From the NCBI GenBank assembly GCA_033297205.1, contig MU859268.1, forward strand, positions 1 through 60,134: a stretch of 60,134 bases of DNA, in the 5' to 3' direction. Of this stretch, positions 43,599 through 54,460 are shown one piece after another; position 1 is the first letter of the stretch; each line of letters opens with the position of its first letter. The notes under the pieces are model-generated. The model was not told the origin of the DNA. It did not search any database and worked only from the letters and a program-made list of their open reading frames with translations. Origin of the DNA: Pseudoneurospora amorphoporcata. Its lineage: Eukaryota; Ascomycota; Sordariomycetes; Sordariales; Sordariaceae. A program made the translations under genes and the position numbers.

Positions 43599-45218
43599 TG
43601 CTGACTGCTCCGTTATTCATCATTGTCATGTCTTGCCCCATGAAAGGGTAGTGCCCTCAAATTTCTCACAAAGCCCCCAGCACCCGCACCCCCGGAACCC
43701 GCTCATGACCTTCATTCGCCGAGTTAGGAATCTGTGGCTACAAAGATGCCAATACACTCCCCTCCATGACCTACAAGGATAACTGCATCGATAGTGCAAC
43801 AAAAATAAAGAATGACACCCTTCTTGAGTAAATTGACTACTTCATGTTCAAAGAGACAACAAGTTCAAAGTTTCGCAATACTCAGCTCATGACATTTGCT
43901 CAGGCTGCCCTCCATCGGCAAACTTCTAACACTTGGAGTGAACTCGGCGATAATACCGCAGCCCCAGTCGCTGCCTTGAATATGAACTAGGAAAGAAACA
44001 ATTGGACGATCAAAACATGAAAACTTAAAGCTTTTCCGTTGGTCATAAGAGATCTTTGGCTTGAAAATCCAGAGTGTCCTCAGCGAGGCAGGTGCGTACG
44101 GAGCCAAAAACCGGGCTTGGCACTCGCGCGATTGGACACCCGACCCGACTCAGCTCAACCGCGACGCACGAGCCCACCAGAAACCCCAAACCTACCAACT
44201 GCCAGGCAGCGACTCGATCGCAATCTTTTGTAACGAACAAAGAAAGTCGACAAAAACGCCGTGCGCATGTAACACTGCCGAATTCATCATCATCCCCTCT
44301 CTCCAGTACCTGTCGACCTGTTCATCGACGACGTGAAGGCCGCCATCGCCGTTGCCGTCGCCCTCGACACAGACATAAATTCTAGTCCAATCACACGGGG
44401 TGAGTCGATAAGCGGCAAAATGATGACCACTTCGTTAAATCATTTGGTTTCTTCCAGATACATTTTTAAACGCTTTACCTTAATAGCCATCGTTTTATCT
44501 AATCAATAATCGTTATTACACAGACATTGCGGCAGAGTGTCCAAATTGCTTGGTTTCCTACCAATTTAGGCCGGGCTCCGACCACGACACCGCACTATAA
44601 CCTAGTGAAGAAGTGAAGAATATAAAATTACAAAGGCCCTTTTAATTTCTTATTCATTCTTTAAACACATTAGTTTGGGTCGTGGTGTTGGTTTGTTCGC
44701 CAATCCAAATGGCAGTGTTTTGGTAGTTTTGTTTGGGAAAATGGGGTGTGCACAAGTACTTTGGCTGCAACCTGTATGTCGACAAAAGCAATCACGGCCT
44801 GTCATAAAACATCTCCAAAGGCTCAGACTTGTCGCTTTAAACTCGGCTATTGACACGGCATAGGTAAAGACATCATGACAAAACGGCGACTTCCATCTTT
44901 CCAAAGCAATGCTGGCACATTTGCGCTCATGGTCCTCTTCCGATACAACACCTGTCACCATCATCCCAACGTCTTCTTGGCTTCAGGCGGCCAACCTTCT
45001 AACCATAAAGAAACTAGTGCCAGCATCAAGCGTAATCTGCTTGACTCCCTTGCTGTGTTGATTCAAGATATGCTCTCAACATATACTTCTTTTTGCCCTC
45101 CCCATCTGTCGCTCGATCTCTATGAGTTCCTTTTTTTTCTTCAGTTTTCTCGAGGCGTGGTTTCCATCGCTGTTTTGATATTTCCCATCCGTCTCCCGTA
45201 CTTTTCGTCTTTCGTTCC
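43599..45218. other. Intergenic; no gene recognised
   Basis: Contains several short frames with no protein character and an AT-rich stretch near 44400-44660. The right end lies at the 3' side of the next minus-strand gene. Confidence 0.45.
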
Positions 45219-46262
45219 TCACGACTTCTTCTTCTCCCTCGTCTCGTAGTAAAGCATCGCTACCAGCTTGTCTTCATGAATAGGAACAGGGGGGTCGTGC
45301 CCGACCTCCTCAACCTCCTCAACCTCCTCGCCCTCCTCGACATCGGAGTCTTGGCTTTGAGGGTCCGCAGCCTCAGGCTCCTGCCCAGGCAAACGCCATT
45401 CCTTCTCGTCTTCACAGAGTACGCATATCTGAGGTTCGCGGGGCTTCCTTATGTTGTTGAAGATTTCGAAACACCCTCTATGACCAAAATGGCCGCATTT
45501 CCGGCATGGCAGTAGCCCGGTATGGTTGACACCGAGAGGGATCGAACGGAAGCAGATGACGCACGCTGGGTAAGGGTCGACTTGCTCTTGCGGTACTCTC
45601 GCGGGGGCCTTGTTGGGAAAGGAGGAGAAAAAGGGGTTGGCGGCAAAGATGTATTCGAGTTCCACCGACAGGAACGCGTATTGGTATATCAGCGGCTGCG
45701 GGCAGCGAAGAATGTAGCGGAGGACGTAGAGAACATGCTCGCAACTTCTGTTTCCGTTGACTTCGACGGTCTGGGACGTTGGTCAGCTATTACTCTCGGC
45801 TCCAGGGAATAGCTTAAGGACGGGAGTACTAACTTTGAATTTGCAATTGCAGGTAAGGTCCTTAGAGATTACAACGGTGAAGGTACCGGCATCTCTGGCG
45901 TGGAGGGTGAATTGCTTCTCAAGCCACCCCGTCACATCGCTTGTGTCCCTGATCTGGATTAACTGACAGTTGGTAATCTTCGCATTGGCGAGTGACCAGG
46001 TCTCATCAGGAACATGTCGCCAACATCCACCTCGCACTTCGTTCTCGTGTCTGTGTGCATATTGGTAATCCTCCAGGCGTTGCTGAAGCGTTTGCTCGTC
46101 ACCGTCGTCCGAAAGTAAACGATGCCTGCACTGGGCCATCAGAGTTTCGAGATGTTCGACGTGGTGCCACGCTGTATCGTGGGGATAATAAGTAATGACT
46201 CTGGTAGGATCTGTGATAGAGCTAGGGACACTCCACATGTGTGGTGGACTGTGAGACTCCAT
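45219..46262 (-). CDS. SWIM plus C4HC3 zinc-finger protein (member E)
   Basis: Exons 46262-45834 and 45770-45219 join in frame to 326 residues. Donor GTTAGT, acceptor CCCAG. The N-terminal half has a degenerate SAP-like stretch (LETLMAQCRHRLL, LQQRLEDYQYAH). The conserved mid-block is ITNCQLIQIRDTSDVTGWLE and KQFTLHARDAGTFTVVIS. The SWIM finger is CNCKFK, then CEHVLYVLRYIL after the intron (CxC-x12-CxH). RCPQPLIYQYAFLSVELEYI follows. The C4HC3 finger is PACVICF, CRKCGHFGHRGC and ICVLCEDEKEW. The tail is short and acidic (SDVEEGEEVEEVEEV), without the basic coiled coil of other members. Frame intact. Start: MESHSPPHMW fits; the frame is open upstream to 46415 but that part looks like leader. 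Function unknown. Confidence 0.85.
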
Positions 46263-46762
46263 TGTTGCTTGGAGTATAGTTGAAGTATGTTTGATGTTCG
46301 ATATTGGTCTGGTTTGAACGATATCTGCGGGCAATGAATGAAAGAAAGAAAAAAGTTGAACAGAAAGAATTTGGCATTCATGCATGTAGTTGATACCCAG
46401 AGAGGACCAAAGCAAAGATTTCTAGATGAAGGGAGAAGGCAAGGACAATTGTAACCGCAGAGGCAACAACGCGGGCGTTGGCTGTCATCCTGAGAAAACC
46501 AACGGAGCAAATGAAGCATGGGGAGTGACGATGGAGGGCGGCATTCGGGAAGCCACTGTATTTTAACAAAACCGTGGGAAGGAGCAAGTTTGAATTACGC
46601 GAGCATTTTACCGCCGGAGTGCTCTTGCAAAAGGAAGGAAGTGGAATCCAGGAGCAAACTGGATTTTTCTTCACTGGCTCCTCGTGTAAGGCGCTTTCCG
46701 GCCTATGTACAAGTAAATCCATGTTGGATCCCAGCTCCGCTCTTTCCGATACATCAGCCTTA
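46263..46762. other. Upstream region of member E; no gene
   Basis: Probably holds the promoter of 45219-46262. The right edge is the MITE target site. Confidence 0.45.
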
Positions 46763-47190
46763 TGTTGTGTTCGGAATCCCAGTATACCAGTATCTAAGAG
46801 GTTGCATATACTGTTGATGGCCTGCAGCAAAATCGCTGTACAGTAACGCAACAGTAATGCACCCCAAAAAAAGACAAGTTGTGAATGGGGCGCTGTAAAT
46901 ACAGAGCATGCGCGCTGGAAGTCCAGTCTTCAGTGCTCTCATACTGGTATAAACATGGGGTTTTCCGCAGTATGAAAACGAAGAAAGCAGTAAGATCTCC
47001 AACAATTTCTGGCCTTCTGATTGGTCAGATGCAGGCCATTGGGGGAGTTGGGGGAAGTGCAGCGACTTGCAGATTTTTACTGGAAAACAGCCGAATGCAA
47101 AAAGCAACGGCAGTATGGTGTTGCTTACTGTTCTTACTGCCATATAAAATTTCTTACTGTTACTGGCATACTGGGATTCCGAAAATAACA
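46763..47190 (-). mobile_element. MITE, TTA target duplication (PIF/Harbinger-like), copy 2
   Basis: Ends TGTTGTGTTCGGAATCCC and, inward from the right, TGTTATTTTCGGAATCCC. Perfect TTA on both sides (46760-46762 and 47191-47193). The interior matches the copy at 12203-12649 in reverse orientation over most of its length, for example ACTGCCGT, GCATTCGGCTGTTTTC and AAAATCTGCAAGTCG. Confidence 0.9.
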
Positions 47191-47489
47191 TTAGACAACA
47201 TCTTTCTGAACATTCAAATTCGTCTCCAGCGATACGTGGGCGGTGAAAACTGACAATTTATCGCAACAATGTATACAATGCCGTGTTTCATCGTCCTCCA
47301 AATATCTTTCAACATCATCAACGGTATAGCATCTTCACCTGGAAGCATCAAGCCCTGAAGCCCTCGGCATCCATACATACACAACTCCTGACCTGTGCTC
47401 GTATCATCTTTAACAAGCAATTAATAAACACCTTCACGTCTCAAGAGGTGCTATTCCCTTACGTGGCAGTTCGCACTCTTTCGCGATAC

Positions 47490-49217
47490 TCAAACATCAT
47501 CGCCCGCTTCCCTGCCTCCTCCCAGGCCTTTAGCCCTCTTCTCAAGTTTCTTGCTTTCTTTCATGAGCGTCTTGAGCTCCCGCTTACTCTTCTTCCGGAG
47601 CTTCTTGAGCTCTTTGTTGAGCTCCTTCTTATATTTCTTGCTGAGTCTCTTATACTCTCGCTTTGCCCGCTTTCGCATCTCGGCTGACTTTTTTGCCAGG
47701 CGGCCGCGATCCCGTGCTAGCTTGGCTGAGTTGTCGTCGCTGCTGTGGGTGTTCGTGGTGGTTGAGGTGGTATCTCCGACGGAAGCAGCAACAGAAGCTG
47801 GAGCTTGAGCGCTATCGGAAATTGTGACAGAAGCTGGAGCGGTAGTCGTACCAAGGGCAGAATCACCGTTGGGAGGAGGAGGAGGGTTGTTGGCCGGAGG
47901 ACCTCCTGTGCCGCTCGATCCATCGGAAGAATTGCTAGCAGGGATACCACTTGAGAGAGCACCGCTTAAAATAATCTGAGGGGTTGCGCCTGTACCGGGA
48001 GCCTTGTAAGAAACATCCGTGAGAGCAATGAAAGGGTTTTTCTGAGGATTAGCTCTTAAATTGGGAGTAACAGTGGCTTTGGAGGGTGTTTTCCCAACTT
48101 GAACTAGTGAGTCGGCGTTCGAGAGAGCAGCCAAACCCGAGTTACTTGTTTGAGGGGAAGCTTGCTGCGGTATGTTGTTGGGTTGTTCACCGGAGTGTTC
48201 GCCGCGTGACGACCCTGAGCTCTCGATAATGACATCATCGCTTGTCCTGCGCTCTGTTTGCTGCTGACTGGTATTTCTACCTGGTCCCGGCAGTATCTGA
48301 GGGGCAGCTTTGGTGCCAGAGACAACCAGAGGATACTGGACTTGTCCAGGCTCACAATATTTATCGATGCCCCATTCTGTCTCGTCCTCGCATCTCCAGC
48401 ATCAATTTGTCATTTCCAGTTTCTTCGCTCTCTGCGCAAAATCCACGCAGGAGGTGTGCATTACTCTCCCGCAAGTGATGCAACGGGTCCGATCTCCTTC
48501 GGTGGAAGAAACAGCCTTGAAGCACAGAGCGCAAAGTGCATCTTGACCATTCTAATCTGTGAGAAGCCTGGTGCTCACGGCGTAGCTGTGGCGGTAAATG
48601 TCCTCAACCTCGGAGGAGAGAAAGGCAAGCTGCCAGCGAAGAGGCTCAGGGCAGTTAAGGACATTGTAGAGGATATCTGTAGAGCGAATCAGTATTGAGA
48701 CCCAAAGTAGCTTCTAGGGAACCTTGTCTTGGGAAGAAGGCAGAGTGTTATACTTACACATGATGTGAACGCAGGTATTCCAAGGGTAACGACAATGATT
48801 TAAACAGTCACAGTGAGGTCGACGGCCAAACCGAACAGATGCACGGAGATTGACAATTTTAATTCGACCTTTTTTCCACTCGTAAGCCACTTTGAATTGC
48901 TTGGCAAGAAGGCCTCCATTAGGACAGCTGACGTTCTTGACCTGTAAAACTTGGAACTTCTCGTTCTTCACCCGCCGTAAAGCGCTTTGATAGGCGAGAC
49001 GGACACTGCCGAAGCCTCTGCCCCATATCATTCTCCAGGAATAAGCCCTTTCTTCGACGCGGTGAACCTTTTCATAGTCTCTCAAGCGCTTTACCATCTC
49101 CAGTTGGGGACCGGAGACCGGAAGATTGCGAGCTGCACATTGCTTCTGCAATGTCGATCTGTCAAGTAGCCCCCAAAGAGCATCGTCGGGTAGCCAATCT
49201 GTCAGGGTGCGCTCCAT
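47490..49217 (-). pseudogene. SAP-SWIM-C4HC3 family member D, two in-frame stops
   Basis: Exon 1 is 49217-48758 and exon 2 is 48676-47490; the join is in frame (donor T|GTAAGT). Exon 1 has the SAP motif LQKQCAARNLPVSGPQLEMV, KRLRDYEK, and FQVLQVKN. Its SWIM finger is unsplit: CDCLNHCRYPWNTCVHIM. Exon 2 has YNVLNCPEPLRWQLAFLSSE, then the finger DALCALCF, CITCGRVMHTSC and CWRCEDETEWGIDKY. Two stops interrupt it: TAG at 48552-48554 (LLTD-stop-NGQD) and TGA at 48402-48404 (just before CWRC). Both are one C-to-T change from CAG and CGA. The rest stays open for over 300 codons to a basic coiled-coil tail (RAKREYKRLSKKYKKELNKE), so decay looks recent. RIP or point mutation is the likely cause; sequencing error at both is unlikely. 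Confidence 0.8.
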
Positions 49218-50042
49218 AGTGGCGTCGTGGGGGCTGGTTGAAAGAAAAGAGAGTGAACTAGTTTGCTGAGGCGACGAAGAAAATGAAGGAGACACCGAGT
49301 AGTCCGCGAAGTATGGGAAGAAGAGGTCCCGTCGTTGTGGTATTGAGAAAGTCGCGACGTAATATCGAAAGTTGGTGGTTGCTTCGTAACGCGAGGGTAG
49401 AAGACAAAATCCCACGAAAGAATTTGTGTACAGTAGAGGTAAAGAAGGATGGTGGTGGTGCAGATAAAAGGAATCAGAAAGAGCACCAGACCCAGGGGTG
49501 AGCTGCGTCAGAAGTTCCGTCGTTGTGGTGTCAGGAAGGTCGCGACGGAAGATGGGAAGTTGATTCGTGAGCAGGAGAAAAAGATGGCGGGGGAGAAAAC
49601 AATCCGCAAGAGCACCTATGGTCGTGGAATGAACCAGAGGTGAGCCGCGTCAACGCGTCATACCTTCCTTACCTTGAACTCACTTTGACTTTCTCCAAGG
49701 AAAGAGCTCCGAGACCGGCCCCGTTCCTCCGGCTGCCGGAGTGACGTCTCGAAGCAAGCAAACTCTTTCGTCTGGTACCTTATATGATAACACACAAACT
49801 ACAATGAATCCTTCTCCAGGCCTGTTGATTTTTGCTGCATGTCTCCGAAATTTTGATTCCGTCGCAACTTATTCCTGCCTCATATCGGCATTGAAAACAA
49901 ACAGGCGGAAACGGCAAACGAGTACCTTGCCAAACATATGTCCCACGAAGAGTCGAAGATTCATCCACCTAAGGTACATAGAGCATATCATCCAACATAG
50001 AGGTACTGAGGTCTCCATGCCTTTCCTCTCACATCTCTGCGT
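49218..50042. other. Upstream region of member D; no gene recognised
   Basis: Holds the probable promoter of member D. Two similar phrases, GTCGTTGTGGT...GAAAGTCGCGACG (about 49330) and GTCGTTGTGGT...GAAGGTCGCGACG (about 49513), form a short direct repeat about 183 bases apart. Confidence 0.5.
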
Positions 50043-50212
50043 AAATAGACGTGATTTCTTGCAAGACATCCTCCATCTCCTCGCTAGAAGCTTATGCACC
50101 ATCACCAGCCTCATCGGCCTCCTGCTCTGCCAGGTCCATCAACTGCTTCTTGAGTTTCTTGTCCTTCCTTTTAAGCATCTTCATCGCACACGCAAGGTAT
50201 GAAAAAGGTAGT
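50043..50212 (-). pseudogene. Possible orphan coiled-coil tail
   Basis: Minus-strand frame AMKMLKRKDKKLKKQLMDLA, then EQEADEAGDGA, TAA, then SSEEMEDVLQEITSIYAEM and a stop. The Lys-rich helix resembles the ends of members B and D. No finger domains precede it. It lies about 60 bases downstream of member B's stop and may be a remnant of another copy or a 3' extension of B. Confidence 0.35.
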
Positions 50213-50273
50213 GTCTTCCGTACTTCCCGTCTCTGAAGTACGACGACACTCGAAGCGCAACCAGACTGTCCCC

Positions 50274-52180
50274 TCACGCAGCACCCCCCTCCGCAGCCTC
50301 CGGTCTACCCAAGGCCTTCAACAACTCCTTCTTAACGTCCCTAATCTTTCTCACCAGTCTTTCGGCCTCCCGGTCGCTCTTCTTTCTGATCTTCCTCACC
50401 TCCCGCCTATGCTTCTTCTCCGCCCTCTTGACCTCGCGCTCTGATTTCATCCGAATGTCAACTGACTCCTTTGCCAGAAGAGTGCACTCCTTGACTAGGT
50501 CCAATGCTTTGACGTGATCAATACTACCACCGGTGCGCTTACTACCCGATAGAGCATGTGCGTGTGTGGTGGGAACCGGTGCAGAATGGTCAGGGGGGTG
50601 GACAGGCGTAGAATCAGAATCCCCAACTGAGAAGCTTCTAGTATTATTAGGGGCAGTATTAACTTCTGGTAGCTCACCTCCTCCTCCTCCGTCGGCATCC
50701 ATAGCAGGTAGGGCATGACCCACAAAGGCCGGGAAGAGTTCTGGGAAAGAAGAAGCAGCTTGTTGCCCCTCTTTCTCGTGTGTTCGCTGCTGCTCGCGTT
50801 CTTTCTGCATTCTCTGCCAGATAAGCGCCGGTATACCTGGGAGTGAGATAGATTCATCATTTTTCGTAACGGATGTGCTCGGCGCCACCATGCTTTTCTC
50901 CTTGAGTTCAAGTGCTCCAGTTTCGCTGTTCGGGGCCAGCTGTCGACGGCGGCAAGCGGGGGAGGGCACTAATTGGTTGACGGGGGATGCCGGAAGTGAG
51001 AAACCACTGGACAAAGAAGATAACGAGGACGATGACAAGGACGAAATGGAGGGAGAGCGCCAGTTTGTACTCTGAGTTTTGCTGGGTTGTTCGTCCTCAG
51101 AGTCTTCTTCGTCACTTGATGAGCTCGAGCTTTCGAGCTCTTCAGGTTGGGTGGGCTCTTGAGTAGCATCCACTGATGGTCCAAGTTGTATCCGTATAGT
51201 TGTAGTAGGTCCAGAAGAAGCAGCAGGAATAGCCCGATCATACCAGCCAAATTTCTCGAGGTTCCAATCGGCATTGTCGTAACAAATCCAACACGTTCTC
51301 GGTCTCTTCGGTGTTCTCACATCTTTGGCTCTCAGGCTGCATGTCCAATGCATTATCCTTGAGCACTTCTTGCACTGTACCAGCTCCTTTGTGTCCTTGT
51401 CAATATTTTGAAAGCAGAAGATGCAGAACTCGTCTTGAACCCCGGAGTTGTTCGGACGAAAGGCGCGGATGGCGTGGCTGTGCTGGTAGATCGTTTGAAG
51501 TTCGGAGGGCAATAAAGCTCTTTGCCAGAGATAAGGCTCCGGGCAGTTGAGAACAAACCGCAGGATATCTGTGTTAAGGATGTCAGAAGTTGTTTTGAAA
51601 GAGAGGTACTTCTCCAAGGGGACAATGCTTGGTATAACATACAGATTATGTGGGAACAATGAACATATAACTTTTGAAAGTCAGCGGATGTCTTTATCCA
51701 GGGATTACTTTGCGAGGAAGACCAGGTATACTTCAAGGAACTTACCCGCGATCTCCCTGCCTGTGATCGACAACCACATTTGAAGACTGTATCAATGGAA
51801 ACCGCAATATGCTTCGGCTTCCCCCCAACGTTGTTTGGCCATAGCCGGCTGTCAGAGAGCAGGAAATTTCTTCTCAAGCCGTCCCCCCTGCGACCCGGTT
51901 TGCCCACAACCCGTACGATTTGAAACCTCTCTTTTTCCGCGTCCATCACGGCGGCCTGATAGGATTGGCGCCAGACAGGCTCAATCCGCCACGGATATTG
52001 GCGTTTGATGGCGGGCGTGCTCTGGTTAGCTTTCTCATAGGCTTGAAGGCGTTTTATGAGGTCCTTGGTATGTCCCGTGGTGGGAAGATTGCGAACAGCA
52101 GACTGCCTCACCAGTACGTCCATGGGGAGCGATCCCCAAGGCGTGTCATTGGGTAACCACTCATCAAGCGGATGCGACAT
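50274..52180 (-). CDS. SAP-SWIM-C4HC3 family member B
   Basis: Exons 52180-51746, 51670-51643 (28 bases) and 51568-50274 join in frame to 585 residues. Residues 1-60: DEWLPNDTPWGSL, then a clear SAP motif VRQSAVRNLPTTGHTKDLI and KRLQAYEK. Mid-block ERFQIVRVVGKPG. SWIM finger split by intron 1: KCGCRSQAGRSR then LYVHCSHII (CxC-x12-CxH). Then YILRFVLNCPEPYLWQRALL. C4HC3 finger: EFCIFCF, CKKCSRIMHWTC and TCWICYDNADWNLEKFGWY. A Ser-rich acidic linker follows (ESSSSSSDEEDSEDE), a long low-complexity region, then a basic coiled coil (KSEREVKRAEKKHRREVRK). Frame intact, the best full-length model of the family. Predicted nuclear, DNA/chromatin-associated by SAP; ligase activity is only a guess from the finger. 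Confidence 0.88.
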
Positions 52181-52476
52181 GGTCGTAGGTTGTTCGGGGT
52201 CGAAGCGTCTACTCCGGGCAAGTTAATGAGATGCCGTACGCGGCAGCGCCCTCGGAGAAATGTGGGAGTAATAATGGCGTGCGACAGTGGAAGTGTCAGT
52301 GGAGTAGGAGTTTCCATGACGTGGCGGTGCCGCGGTTGCATAAGAAAGAGCGTGCCTGCCGCATGAATTGGGAAGTGCCTGACTGAGATTGGGGAAGGCG
52401 AAGCATAGGCAGGGTTAAAGGTGTAGACATAGAGAAGCATAAAAACGCATGCACCTGCCCTGGTTGACCGACACCT

Positions 52477-52773
52477 TTAACCCCGGCCATGCTTTGCCTT
52501 CATGAACCTGTATTTCCAGATCGTATCCGGTACTCGAGGATAAATTGGCTTCTGGTGTAATGACCATTTAGACTTACTCACCTTCGCGTCCCCCTCCAAA
52601 TCAGTCAGAAGTGAAAGGTCCGATCCCGGATTATCTTCGAGACCGCTCATCCAAATCCGAAGCATACGCTCGCCTTCTGTCTTTGATTGCCGGAAGACAG
52701 ATACTCGGGCGCAGGCCATTTCGTAACAATGGGCTCGTCTTGGATTTCTCTTGATGTACACAGAGATGGGCAT
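52477..52773 (-). CDS. Short hypothetical ORF
   Basis: 98 codons from MPISVYIKRNPRRAHCYEM to KAKHGRG, charged and without low complexity. A donor-like AAG|GTGAGT after LLTDLEGDAK suggests the true gene could splice there, but I found no following exon. It is not recognised. It sits between member B and the orphan tail, so it may be a fragment. Confidence 0.3.
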   Translation of the reverse strand: MPISVYIKRNPRRAHCYEMACARVSVFRQSKTEGERMLRIWMSGLEDNPGSDLSLLTDLEGDAKVSKSKWSLHQKPIYPRVPDTIWKYRFMKAKHGRG

Positions 52774-53093
52774 TAGTTTCTGAACGACGTATCAAAGCAC
52801 TATCTTCCTACAAACTTCCTTCCTCGCAGTCCTGAGTTAGTAGTAGCTTTGAAAGGAAATATACTAGTTTCATGCCCGCAACAAAAGCTATAAACATATA
52901 CGAAATGAGGCGGTTGTCAGCCTTCGCTCTGCAGCATTGAAACATGGAATACAAATATTACACAATGACATCTTCCTCCGGCAACTCGTACAAATTCTAT
53001 TCCAACTCCCACCCTCCATCTATCCATAATCGAAGGCTTTCTCGACTGCTCCAGTCGTGAGCACTGTCTTCTTCACGACCAAAATGCATCTCG

Positions 53094-53333
53094 TTACTCG
53101 ACAATACTCTCATCGTCGGATCTCACCAGAGCCTTTGCCTCTATCTTAAGCCTCTTCATCTTCTTCTTGAGTCTCTTGAGCTCCCGCTTGCTCCGAAGCT
53201 TGACCTTCTTGATCTCCTTCCTCCGTTTCTTCTTGATGTCTTGGATCTCTCGTCCTGTATGTTTCCGGATGCGATCTGACTCCTTCGCCAGTCGCTTGAA
53301 GTCTGTCACAGGGTTAGCCTGTGTCGGTTGTGC
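53094..53333 (-). pseudogene. Orphan basic coiled-coil tail of the zinc-finger family
   Basis: Minus-strand frame PSLAQPTQANPVTDFKRLAK, ESDRIRKHTGREIQDIKKKR, then further RSKRELKRLKKKMKRLKIEA to RSDDESIVE and a stop. It matches the ends of members B and D in composition and in the LAKES/LAKKS lead-in, K/R-rich heptads and acidic end. A TAG and a perfect hairpin cut the frame just upstream. No SWIM or C4HC3 part is present. It is likely the remains of a sixth copy. Confidence 0.6.
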
Positions 53334-53366
53334 CAGTGATGGTCGCTTCTAAGACGACCATCACTG
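53334..53366. repeat. Perfect 12-bp inverted repeat with a 9-base loop
   Basis: CAGTGATGGTCG at 53334-53345 and CGACCATCACTG at 53355-53366. It lies exactly at the 5' break of the orphan tail. It may be a terminator-like hairpin or a rearrangement scar. Confidence 0.8.
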
Positions 53367-54460
53367 TCTGCTCATCTGATTGGCCAATGGCCTCCCGCCA
53401 TGGACCCACTAGGGTTCATGGCTCGAGTCCCATAAAGGCCAGTCTCCCGAGCGCACATCTTGCACTTCTCCTTTTCTCCTTCGTGCAATTACGCATATCC
53501 TACATCTACACCCAACCACTCGCCCTCTGCCCGTGATAGTCTCGGACTAACTTGATTGCTTGTCTCTCCTCAATATTCGCTCTCGAAACCAATGGCACTG
53601 GTGTGTAAGGAGAAGCAGGCTTAAGATTTGGAGCAGGATTGGTTTCATCAGCAGGAGTACTAATAATATCTTCAGCGTCAGTAATTCCAAAGACTTCCCC
53701 TACAGCGGTATATTCATCACCGACTTTAAAGGCCTAAGGTACAATACCATAGACCTGGGCGTTAAAACAACAGCTCGAGTGAGATCCCCCGCGAATCTGC
53801 TTGGCACTGGCGTCTGCACCTAGAGCGGGAGCTCTTAGGATAGTTGAATGGCGGTTACTATCTATAAGAGCTAACTTCCCGCACCGTCCCTAATATCCTC
53901 GCGTACCCTTTTTTAACTTAATATACCGCACTTACTCCACCTGACAGCTGAATGACAGCTAACATATAAAGAACCCTACTTTGTATGGTAAAATCAATTC
54001 GTAATTTCACATATGATATTTTCTGCACAGTCAAGGCCACCCAATATTTTAACACAACGCAACTTACCTCTAGCTTCTATACTTTACTGCTATCGCTAGT
54101 GATAGCGACCGCGATAACGACTGTGACAGCGACCGTAATAGCGATATTGATAGCGATTCTCACAGCACGTAGATCTCGAGTGGTGGTCACGAATAATCTG
54201 ACGTAATTGATAATAAGTAAAGATGAAGAAGGAAGAGGAAGCTAGTTACATGGGATGAAGGCGATGGTCTTATATGACATGAGAGAAAGACCAGAGGTAA
54301 CCATGTGATCTGGCACATGTCCGGCTGAGCTATGACAGCGATCGCCTTACTTTAGTCACTATGCTCGAAATATTAAAAATACTAAAATTTTCATATAAAA
54401 ACGATTGAAAACTATATTGGCTGTTATAGTGGTACATCAAGTCAAAAAGGGTACATCAAG
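53367..54460. other. AT-rich intergenic; degenerate 12-bp tandem repeat
   Basis: From about 54097 to 54160 about five 12-bp units occur (GTGATAGCGACC and variants). The rest is AT-rich with no gene. GGTACATCAAGTCAAAA occurs twice near 54432. Confidence 0.5.

Noticed and set aside
48258..48698. 146-codon plus-strand ORF in the zinc-finger cluster
   Set aside because: It is antisense to the C4HC3 finger region of member D, which has clear family residues.
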